From: Plantago elongata
Taxonomy: Eukaryota; Streptophyta; Magnoliopsida; Lamiales; Plantaginaceae
DNA: 21,894 nt
Reading direction: 5' to 3'
Assembly (NCBI GenBank): GCA_036897095.1
Contig: JAYMSP010002924.1
Location: forward strand, 1-21,894
Below the pieces are notes generated by a model. It was not told where the DNA came from, did not search any database, and saw only the letters and a program-made list of their open reading frames with translations. Both the position numbers and the translations under genes were made by a program. Shown here one piece after another: positions 9,770 through 18,600 of the stretch (positions are counted from its first letter, which is position 1; every line of letters starts with the position of its first letter).

Positions 9770-10552
9770 CTATTTTATATTGGAGTACAGAGATTACGAA
9801 AAATTGGTAGAATTTTTTTTTATACGTTTCCTCATTGAAATTTGCTAAAAAAAAAAGTTTAAATTGGCATGAAGAACTAATTAGAAGTACCTGACGATCG
9901 ATAACTGCTTCATTCTTAATATATGTAACCTGCTGCCAAGTTAAAAAAATGGGGAAAATAGAATAATTTTGGTCCGTTAAATACTTGATCATGTTTCTTT
10001 TTAATATAGAAACCTATTATCTATTGTTATAAAGTATAAAAGATTTGTTCTAAGATATTTGTATAGAATATTTATTAGATTTAATGAGAAAATTTATCTT
10101 ATTTATTTATATATTCTTGATTACAAAAAATAAAAACTTCTCCATTCAATTCAGTTCAATAAATTTTAGTTGAAGAAAGAGCTAAGTTTTCAGTTGAAGA
10201 GAACATAGTATTACTTATATTATATTTTAACGTAATTTGTGTTCTTTAATATTATCTTAACAAAATTCATATGTTAAAGTATAATTTAATATTTTTAACA
10301 ATGATTCCGCTCACACTCAGTTGCAGAGCTATTGATATGAGTTAAAATTGTGAAAATGCTACTTCGAAAATCTAGGTCGAGCGTAATGCTAAATTGTAGA
10401 AAATAAACATTAACATTAAGTGGTCGTAGTCAAATCACCAAAATCACCTGTCGAAGAACGAACAAGTCAATATACTGAAATGGATTGTGATTGAACATCG
10501 GATGAAGAAAAAACTTAAAGAACCCAGAGCATACATATCACACAGCTTCCTA
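9770..10552. other. AT-rich intergenic region, nothing recognised
   Basis: No gene, RNA gene or structured repeat is seen. A minus-strand frame of 78 codons at its left edge is low-complexity and has no family resemblance. Confidence 0.4.
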
Positions 10553-10693
10553 GTTATGGACAAGCAATCTAATCAACAAGTTCGTGAATTTTGTGTTCCA
10601 TATTCACTCGTTCGAACTAATTGTTCGAACTAATGGTTCGAACATCTTGCTCCATTGAATATTGGACTGTTATGGACAAGCAATCTAATCAAC
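10553..10693. repeat. 25-bp direct repeats flanking a 13-bp tandem repeat
   Basis: A 25-base sequence (GTTATGGACAAGCAATCTAA plus TCAAC) occurs identically at 10553-10577 and 10669-10693. Between the copies is a 13-base unit GTTCGAACTAATT at 10610-10622, repeated at 10623-10635 with one change, and a partial third unit at 10636-10643. GTTCGAAC is itself palindromic. No coding potential. Confidence 0.8.
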
Positions 10694-10725
10694 CTATATC
10701 CTATGTACCAACACAATAAGGAATA

Positions 10726-11206
10726 TGTTGGAACTTTTTCAATTCCAGTTCGGTCCACTCCCGAATTACGACTCTAGTGCGGATCTGCAGGCCAATAAGC
10801 TCATATACCTTATATTTCACATAATTATGTTAATTAGGTTAAAGAGTCATAGTTTGGCCAGAGATCGAGATGAAGAAGGTAACTGCTAGATTCTTTCAAA
10901 GATGATAAGGCGAGTAGATTTACTAGGATCTTTTAATTATTTTAGCATATCTTTAGGAGATCTTGAAAACTTAAATTATCTGTCAGATATTAAATATAAA
11001 TAGGACCTAGGGCGTAACCATAGTTATGCTTATTATGTTTTATGATGAATGAAGACTCTTTACCGTTGAAAAACGTGCAACTACCGTTGGAAGACGTGAG
11101 TACCTTGCGAGAACCTTTCTCTCTTGTAATTGCTTATTCCCCTACTTCTCTAATTCGTGCCAAGGTTACCTTGGAGGCTGCTCCAACGAACGGATTACAC
11201 TAATGG
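10726..11206 (+). mobile_element. Possible solo LTR or LTR fragment
   Basis: The segment opens TGTTGGAAC and is less AT-rich than its surroundings. It holds a TATA box (TATAAATAGG, 10995-11004) followed about 45-110 bases later by LTR-like text with a repeated 21-base unit (11061-11081 and 11082-11102, ACCGTTGRAARACGTG). The five-base word GAATA flanks both sides (10721-10725 and 11207-11211), as a target duplication would. Against it, the right end reads TGG and not the canonical CA, and no primer-binding site or polypurine tract follows. This is a composition and layout guess, with no retrotransposon proteins nearby. Confidence 0.35.
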
Positions 11207-11529
11207 GAATAACGTACCATACTCTAATTATACTTTTAACATGTGAGAATTAGGTGAACTGATTGATCAACAAGAGGAAATAGCTCATTACACATCAACA
11301 TGTTGCTCTCCTCGTCGACACCTTAGACCGATCACTGTGGTGGCTGCAATAATCGGTCGTGGCGAGCGATTGCTGAGTGACGATTGTTGCACTGTGGCGA
11401 CCGTTTTAAAATCGATCGCCGCATTTTTTTCTTTTTTTTTTTTTGAATTTTGAAAATCGAATAACGGCTATATTTTTAAAATAAATAAGAAAATATTTAT
11501 ATTTTGCTGAAAAAGATAAATTGAGCATC

Positions 11530-11538
11530 TATAAAAAG
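11530..11538 (+). promoter_or_regulatory. TATA box of the Harbinger Myb-like ORF
   Basis: TATAAAAAG lies 91 bases before the ATG at 11621. A CT-rich, ATG-free leader lies between them. Confidence 0.5.
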
Positions 11539-11620
11539 ATAACCTTCTCTACTATATCCACCACAACTTCTTCAACTTCTTCTTCCAAGAAACCTTCATC
11601 TTACTATCAATCTCTCAACC

Positions 11621-11890
11621 ATGAAAAATGATGTTCCCATAGGACTAAGGCGGTGGACGAAAAATGAAGATCGTGCTCTTCGATTGATTTGGGATCAAGT
11701 TTCTCGACGTCCGGATTGGCCAATGTTCACCACATTTAGGTGTTTCCTTTATGTGAAGGAGGTATGGGATGACGGTGTACTGGCTGATGGAAGTGCTCTT
11801 GTTGGTATTACGCCAAGAACCAAAGAAGAGCTAGGCGTCTTGTCATTCACTGCGATATGTAGAAGGTCGAAGAACGACTTGCTTTGTTGA
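11621..11890 (+). CDS. Small Myb/SANT-like ORF of the Harbinger element
   Basis: This is an 89-codon frame starting MKNDVPIGLRRWTKNEDRAL. The RWTKNED...LRLIW pattern is the start of a Myb/SANT-like DNA-binding helix set, as expected for ORF1 of PIF/Harbinger elements, whose product helps the transposase enter the nucleus and bind DNA. The usual protein is several hundred residues, so this one is truncated or frame-broken: after about residue 30 (PDWPMFTTF) I no longer recognise the family. It is followed at once by a GTT-rich low-complexity stretch. The assignment rests on the short motif and on its position opposite the transposase, so confidence is modest. Confidence 0.4.
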   Translation: MKNDVPIGLRRWTKNEDRALRLIWDQVSRRPDWPMFTTFRCFLYVKEVWDDGVLADGSALVGITPRTKEELGVLSFTAICRRSKNDLLC

Positions 11891-12000
11891 TTTTTTTTGT
11901 TATTGTCGTTGTTCTTGCTTTGTTGTTGTCAAAGTTCTTGTTCTCGTTGTTGTTGTTGTTGTTGTTCTTATTATTTGTTGTTGTTGTTTCTGTTTCTGTT
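11888..12000 (+). repeat. (GTT)n low-complexity tract
   Basis: TTG/GTT-rich simple sequence with a clean run of GTT units at about 11949-11966. It lies between the converging ORFs of the Harbinger element. The leucine/cysteine-rich frame through it is an artefact of the repeat. Confidence 0.85.
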
Positions 12001-12153
12001 TGTACTTCTAATAAAAAGCGAGTTGTTGTATTGGCACAAAACTAGTTTTTATTCAGTACGAACAGAATATGATGAGATATTACTTAATACGAATACAAAC
12101 AGTTTGAACTAAAAGTAGGAAATGAAACAACTAAAATGCAATCAAAACATAAT

Positions 12154-13522
12154 TTAAGTAGTAGTCCTCCTCCAGATGTGATGGATCAAATCCTTCTGCA
12201 ATGATTGGCGCGTGAGTGCGTTGTGCATATCACTCCTAGTCTGCATGTATTCTTCAATTGAGTTGATCACTCAAGAGTGTCTCGTGAATCGAATACCGGT
12301 GAACAAGTCTTCTTCCACTAAGTTGACTGTGTCTTTGTTGAATTATTTGACATACTTCTCGTATGTTTTGGCCCGGAGATAAGTATGTCTTTCATTCTCA
12401 ACGATCATGTTATGTAGGCATATACATGTATTCATAATCTTCGACAAAAGAGGGATTGTTTTGGCCTACGCTGGGTTGTAGATGATGGCGAAGCGTGCTT
12501 GCAGACAACAAAAGCTCGCTCAACATCTTTTCGGACAACCTCTTGCTTCTGTGCAAACTTGGTCTCTTTTTGAGTAACTAAATTTTTGATGGACTTGACA
12601 AATGTTGCCCAGGTTGAATAAATCCCATCAGTTAGGTAGTACGCCATGTTGTAGTGATGACCGTTCACTTCAAAGTTTACAGGATGAGCTACACCGTTGA
12701 GAAGATCAAACACTGGTGAACGTGCAACATCAGTGAGATCATTTGATTTACCTGACATTCTGAAGAAAGAGTGCCAAATTCAAGTGTCGTGTGAAGCAAC
12801 AACTTCTAAAACGAGCGTCGACTTACCACTTTTGCCTTGGTATTGACCTTTCCATGCCATCGGGCAGTTCTTCCATTCCCAATGCATACAATCGATCAAG
12901 CCAATCATTCCTGGAAAGCCTCTTCCGACATTGATTGCGAGAAGTTGATTGATGTCTTCTTCATTGGCCCTTCGCATGTATGTTGTTGCAAAACCGCAAG
13001 GACAGAATCACAAAACTTGTTCAATGCAATCAAAGCAGCAGTTTCACTACACCTTGTATATTCGTCAACAGCATCCGCGGCTAAACCATATGCGAGCATC
13101 CTCATCGCCGCAATACACTTTTACAAATTGGAGAGCGCTTGGCAACCGATAGCATTTGGGCTAGCCATGAAGTAGCCTGGATCATAGTCGGAGACCGCGC
13201 CAACGATCCTCATGAATAGTGGTTTCGTCATTTTGAACCTCCGGCGGAATTGCTTTGGAGTGTACTCAGCATTGTCGGCGAAGTAATCTTTCATAATTTG
13301 AGCATGATGTTTCTCGCGTCTTCGGTTGATGTATGTGTGAGTGTGTTTCTCCTTCGGTTGTTATGAAGAAGACTCGGCAGTGTACTTCGGCAACACCGAC
13401 TCGAAGAATCTCTTTGCCATCACTGAACTATAGGATACATGTTCGAATGCCGACCTTTCAGATTCAGACTCCGCATCGAACATAAACACCTCTTCCACGG
13501 AGTGATGTGATGAAGAAGACAT
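12154..13522 (-). pseudogene. PIF/Harbinger transposase, multiply broken
   Basis: The frame starts at ATG 13522 (MSSSSHH). Family hallmarks follow in order: an FRRRFKMTKPLFMRIV helix region, KCIAAMRMLAYGLAADAVDEY, GFPGMIGLIDCMHWEWKNCP with the first catalytic Asp, NDLTDV with the second Asp, NGHHYNMAYYLTDGIY, WATFVKSI, and RKDVERAF with the catalytic Glu. The C-terminal LQARFAII, HNMIVENE and QKDLIHHIW are recovered in a shifted frame, ending at TAA 12154. Breaks: in-frame stops at 13361-13363, at 13121-13123 (a Gln codon in relatives) and at 12780-12782 (a Trp codon); a frameshift at about 12985; another near 12510 followed by a stop at 12466-12468; and further stops downstream. The element therefore cannot encode a full transposase, although the DDE residues are still visible. 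Confidence 0.9.
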
Positions 13523-13625
13523 TTTGACAAAGTGGTATTTGGTAGGTTATTAAGAGTATTTTGAGTTTAAAAAAGAGAAAGAAGGGTGAAATTTGAGGTG
13601 TGAAGAAATATATGAAGTTTGGTGT

Positions 13626-13634
13626 CTATTTATA
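13626..13634 (-). promoter_or_regulatory. TATA box of the Harbinger transposase
   Basis: On the minus strand TATAAATAG lies about 105 bases before the transposase ATG (13522). A pyrimidine- and A-rich leader without ATG lies between them. Confidence 0.5.
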
Positions 13635-13657
13635 GATCTCGAAAAATATGACCGTTG

Positions 13658-13675
13658 GTGTGTGTGTGTGTGTGT
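13658..13675. repeat. (GT)n microsatellite
   Basis: A run of GT dinucleotides inside the right flank of the Harbinger element. Confidence 0.85.
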
Positions 13676-13950
13676 ATTTGTAAACTATTTTTTTAATAAA
13701 AAATAAAAAAAAACGTGACCGGTCCAGTCGGCTGGGACAATTATTGTTGGGGCTGGACCCATGACGGGGCCCAAGCTCAAACGATAACTCGATATGTTGC
13801 AAAGCAACTGATCGAGTTGCGGAGTAAGATGCCGTTCACAGTGGACGACATCGCTCGCGGCAGGCACGACAACCGATTTAACGGTTTTACATATATGCAT
13901 GGATGGCGAAAATGAGTGATTGTACATGTTCTCCTAGGACCACTGTAACG

Positions 13951-14253
13951 GATTTATTACTTGAGCCAGGAAAAAGTAAAGAGACGAATTACCAAGCTGG
14001 TAATTCTTAAGGCTTAAGTGTGCAAATTAATTAAAATATGCAGTTAACTACATTTTCTCGTTTAGAAATTATGGGTTTGTACTTGAGTGGTCCTATATTG
14101 ATATTTGTCCTTGTTACTTGAAGATCTGCCTGAGGATGCTCATTGGGAAGAAAATAAATTGCTGCAGGTGAAGGTCAAAGAGGGAATCCTCATATGGTGA
14201 TTTGATTGCTCGAATTAGGAACTATGTGCAATCTACCACTAATCTTGCAGTTA
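13951..14253. other. Intergenic, nothing recognised
   Basis: Moderately AT-rich non-coding DNA to the right of the Harbinger element. No gene or structured repeat is seen. Confidence 0.35.
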
Positions 14254-14340
14254 CAACAACAACGAAGTGCAACTTATTAGTAGGTCGATTACCTTTTAAT
14301 TAATAAGTTGGGAGTTCAAGTCACTTTTAATTATCTTAGA
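14254..14340 (+). mobile_element. tRNA-like short retroposon, copy C
   Basis: CAACAACGAAGTGCAACTTA matches the head of copy A (GACAACGAAGCGCAGCTCAG). It is followed by TTAGTAGGTCG, TTAATTAATAAGTTGGGAG and a box B-like GAGTTCAAGTC (14312-14322). The A tail is degenerate. It is a relic without tRNA folding. Confidence 0.5.
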
Positions 14341-14856
14341 ACGTATATTTAGTAAAAGTAGAATTTTCTAGCAACCAAAGGAAGGTGCTATATTCCCCAG
14401 TATATACTGTGGTCCTTAAACGACTTGAAAATCATATAATATATCAATCAAGACGGAGACAATAATTTAGATTAAATATGGGGGAAGCTACACAATTTTG
14501 TTTGGAACAGACTTCCTATAAAGCAAGAAAGCATATCCATAACAATTACTAATATTATCCATTGCAGCTTTATAGCAACAAGTTTGTTTTTAACAAAACA
14601 AAATTGATAGCTATCTTCCTCTCATATCTACAATCATATCATCATAAGTTTGTTTGAACACGTTCACAATAATAAAATAATTTTCAATTGATCTCATAGA
14701 AAAATATGGCATTATATACCTTAGTTATATGTGAGGAAAAAAACATTTTATTTCCTTTCAATGTTATTGTACAATATTGATTCTTTTACAGTGAATAAAT
14801 TAAATACATATTAACTTTTTGTAATAAAATTTTCAATTAATTTTAATGTAAAAGTT
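14341..14856. other. AT-rich intergenic, nothing recognised
   Basis: About 500 bases of AT-rich DNA with no open frame of interest and no clear repeat. It ends in AAAAGTT, the possible left target duplication of the LINE fragment. Confidence 0.35.
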
Positions 14857-15149
14857 CTTTTTTTAAACGATTAGAAATTTATTATTAATCATAAATTAAA
14901 AGAGAAAAAACGAATAAATACAAAGTAATAAAAATCTCTACACCAAACATCCAAACCATGGAGTCTTTCTAGATCATAACAAGAGAGCCAACCAAAAAGT
15001 ACGATCAAAATCTTACAAATCAAATCCAAAACACAATGCAAATAGATGCCTCAAATCAACACATCAATCAACTGAATCGGCACACCGCACATTCCTCCTT
15101 TCCTCGATATCAAACTGGATCTCAAAATCACGAGCAATTACACGATAAG
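14857..15149 (-). mobile_element. Probable 5'-truncated LINE 3' end
   Basis: Read on the minus strand, a short open frame (FSYRVIARDFEIQFDIEERR and on to a TGA) is followed by T/G-rich 3' UTR-like text. It ends ATTAATAATAAATTTCTAAT and then CGTTTAAAAAAAG. An AATAAA-like end with an A run is typical of plant LINE 3' ends. The 7-base word AAAAGTT flanks it (14850-14856 and 15150-15156), as a target-site duplication would. The reverse transcriptase region is absent, so the family assignment is by 3' end style only. Confidence 0.45.
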
Positions 15150-15250
15150 AAAAGTTAAAATTAAATATTTATAGTGGAACGAATATAAATGATATATAAA
15201 TTGAAGGAGTTTATGCACCTTTTCTCATTTCTCATTTTTTTATTTCTTAA

Positions 15251-15330
15251 TTTCTTTTTTTAAACGTCAAAGGTAACTCGAACCCAAACCTATTAATTAA
15301 GGAAAAAATAAATTACTCTTACTAATCCGA
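15251..15330 (-). mobile_element. tRNA-like short retroposon, copy D
   Basis: Minus strand: CGGATTAGTAAGAGTAA (box A remnant), TTAATTAATAGGTTTGGGTT, and box B-like GGGTTCGAGTT (15275-15285). It then continues into CTTTGACGTTTAAAAAAAGAA. The last 15 bases (15252-15266 on +) are identical to the tail of the LINE fragment at 14855-14869. Confidence 0.5.
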
Positions 15331-15490
15331 TTTAATTTGGGTTCCCTCCCAACTTTTCTATTAATATGATTTGAAATCACACCAAGTGATATGCCTAGCA
15401 ATCTAGCATATATTGTATAAATATTCCGGATCGTAACCACGAGGCGACGTGACAACTTTAAACATGTAAAATTAATAAATAGCACTAAGA

Positions 15491-15633
15491 TTTAGTCTTA
15501 TATATATCCAGATACTTATAACTAATCTTTTTATTATTCCTATATCTACACACCATACAAATCCACACTCACCCATGAGCTACACCTAACCCATAACCCT
15601 CAACAATAGCCTAACAAACCACTAACAAAAATA
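15491..15633 (+). promoter_or_regulatory. OCT4 core promoter and leader with a tiny uORF
   Basis: A TATA box (TTATATATAT, 15498-15507) lies 126 bases before the OCT4 ATG. The C/A-rich sequence that follows looks like a plant 5' UTR. It contains one upstream ATG at 15575 opening a four-codon uORF (MSYT, stop at 15587-15589), 44 bases before the main start. The main start context is AAAAATGGAC, which is good for plants. Confidence 0.5.
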
Positions 15634-18600
15634 ATGGACTCCACCGAACCGGCGCTCCGTGCGCCGCTACTAGAACCACCTCGGGAGCGGCTATGCATCG
15701 ACGGAATGCTACAAAAGTATTGCGGCGAGTTCGGGAGGTGGCAGCTAAAGCACTTTGTGCTGACGAGCATGGCTTGGGCGTTAGAGGCGTTCCATACGAT
15801 GGTTGTGATATTCGCGGACCGGGAGCCGGAATGGCGGTGTCGAAGTAGTGGTGGATGTGAGGCGGGGATGAGTGTTTGTGATATGGAGGCGGAGTGGTGG
15901 GAGTGGAGTGGCGGAGTAGGGAGGTCTACGGTCGCCGAATTTGGGTTGATTTGTGGGGACAAATATAAGGTTGGACTTGTTCAAGCCTTGTTTTTTGCTG
16001 GCTGCATGATAGGTTAGTTCACTACTTTCCCTTTTTCCTTCTCAAGTCTTTTATGCTCTGCTATCTTCTATTTCATTTGGATTAAACTAATTTTAACCGA
16101 AATTATATTGTAGTATAAAATATAATTGAATATCATTGAACTGAATAGATTAGAATTGGACTAAATGAATTCGTAGTGAGAATAGGCCTTGATATTGGTT
16201 ATAAATTTCTACTTACAACTCTAAAACTGTGATCATGAAACGATTAAACTATTACCACTTATTTCTAAGTTTTTGTGCGACTAGTATAATTATTTATCGC
16301 ACTAAATGTCGTCGTTCTATTCTAAACTTTCCATTGATTTTGAATTAATTTTAAACTGCAAATGTAAAATGTTTAATTTTGTTATTTAATGAAAATTTAG
16401 CCCCTGAAGTTTTATCATATAAAAAATTAAACATTTTACACTTACGGTTTAAGATTAGTTTGTAGTTAAAATTGAAAAAGTTTAACCACTTACGGTTTAA
16501 GATTAGTTTGTAGTTAAAATTGAAAAAGTTTAACCATTATAATCAATGTGAGAAGTTTAGGACGGGAATAGGGGTGTTTATCGAACCGAATGAATTGAAC
16601 ATGGGAGCTTATCGAACGTTTGTTCGTTAAGAATTAAGTGTTCGTGTTCATTTACCTTGTTCATGTTTCGTTCGTTAAGCTTTTGTTCGCGAACTGTTCA
16701 GTTCGTTTGTTTGTTAAGGACATGTTCGTGAACAATTTATTTGTTGTCACTTGTTAGAACCCAAAACGTAAAGCAAAAATATTTAAAACTAGATGAAAGG
16801 TCCCTCAAAAATCATATTTACAAGATCCTACATAATGTCATGCAGTCATCCCACGAATAATATGAATCCAGACGAGTTACAAGTCTACAACTATTCAAAA
16901 TGGAGTATGTATTATTATATGATATTACTTACTATATTATATAAATAAAAATTATAAATATGTATATTGTTCACGAACAGTTCGCGAGCTATTAAATAAT
17001 AAATTTTTTGTTCGTGTTCGTTTGTTAATGAGCATGTACGCGAACAGTTCGAATATATTAGTATTGAACACAAACTGAACGTTGACCGAAATTTTTATGA
17101 AGTTTTTACGAACGTTTAGTACTCCAAAGATTCTTAGACCGTTAGATGGGAAGGGAGAAAGGAGAAAGTATGTTATAAAATGATTAGAAGTACGTAGAAA
17201 TGAATTGAATGAGCACCACAATAATCGTGCGAAGGATAATAATGGTGAGTTTGTGACGACGGTGAAATTAATAAATATGAATTGAATGTTTGGGTGATGA
17301 CTATGCATCATCATGTCTTCTCATTGTCGAGAATGAAACGTGTTCATCGGCTGGGTGAGTAACAACACGTTGCTCTCTGAATCATGATCTTCTTTCCCGG
17401 AAGATGCCTCAGTCATTCTAGAGCGTTGGTTTCGAATTAAAATTAAGACATCTCAATTTAAATTTAAAATTGAAAAAATTCAATTTGTATATACTCGTTG
17501 TAAAAGTTTCAAGACGAATGAAATATAGCTTTACTTTTCATCTCATAAATATCTTCTCAAATGTCAACAAAATAAGCAAACTGAAAGTTTTAAGAGTAAG
17601 TCTCCGAAATATGATTTTTAGATAATGTTTAATTTAAACAATTATTCAATATGAGTGTTTATATGAATACTAGTTAAGTTGGGTAGAAGGGGAGATTATG
17701 AAGGAATATAGAAATTTGTTAATGGTTTACTATAAATCATATAAAATAGTTTTAATGATGTGATCGAGTGAAGACAGTGTTGGCGGGTATAATATATCAC
17801 TAAATTAGAGTAAAAAAATCGTCGTAATATATCTTCTGGATAAGAATTTATTGTGAAGTATATAAATAATATATAATTATTATGTAGTATATAAATTGGA
17901 TGTATCTATATCGATGATATATTTGAAAAGTTCCCCCCAGCCACATGGAGTATGGTGTGTTTTAAGAAGTGGTCAAATTATGGAGAATATGGTCGCAATT
18001 TGTAGGTAGGAAGACAAATTGAAAATCGCCATTTGCGGAAAGCAATGTCTTTTCATCTTGGAATATTGTATAAATTGACCCGCGTACAGACAATTGTGGC
18101 CGAAGAAACCATTGGGTAGCAATCTGACAATATTCAGAACTAACAATATTTCATTTGGAGCTTCTTCATCTTATGGTATATTTGACCGATCGATTGTCGT
18201 CTTAGAGATAATAATGTCACAAATGAGACATAAATTTAGACGTGTTATAATTATTCGATTACATCGACTCTATCCTTTCTCACCCGACCCTACACTATAT
18301 TTCATATGGTGTCTCGTGGTAGCTATTTAGGCTGAATGTCGCATTAACTTTTAAATTGGTGCATCAATTCGATATACTTAATTGATATTTAGCATGAAAA
18401 TAAGGTAGTTAATTTGTTCTCAGAGTAGAATTGACAATGTCTAAGAAGAAAGTAGCTAAACTCTGTAAATGCAAATTTGAGTAAAACTATATTAACTAAC
18501 TCCTATTTATAGTACCTAGGTTTTACAATTGGGTTGTACTACTAGCTATGCACTGAGTACAAGCTGAATTTGTGATTATAAAGCAAATATCAGCAGATGC

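Larger units (their letters stand above)
11310..13950. mobile_element. Decayed PIF/Harbinger DNA transposon
   Basis: The extent is approximate. The core is a PIF/Harbinger-type transposase pseudogene (12154-13522, -) with a convergent small Myb-like ORF (11621-11890, +), the usual two-gene layout of plant Harbinger elements. Each ORF has its own TATA box (11530-11538 on +, 13626-13634 on -). Outside the ORFs the two flanks resemble each other as inverted sequence: GCGAGCGAT then CACTGTG then AACGG(C/T)(T/C)ATATTTTT on the left (about 11364-11478) and again, reverse-complemented, on the right (about 13645-13865). I could not fix the terminal inverted repeats or the 3-bp TTA/TAA target duplication. 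Confidence 0.75.

Noticed and set aside
11897-12112. Cysteine/leucine-rich ORF that could suggest a small metal-binding protein
   Set aside because: It is translated GTT/TTG simple sequence with no conserved spacing.
15600-15962. Long antisense frame opposite OCT4 exon 1
   Set aside because: Shadow of the GC-rich exon; no family resemblance, while the sense frame is clearly OCT4.
18094-18330. A 78-codon + strand frame inside the OCT4 intron
   Set aside because: No recognisable motif, AT-driven composition, and no splice sites that would join it to OCT4.
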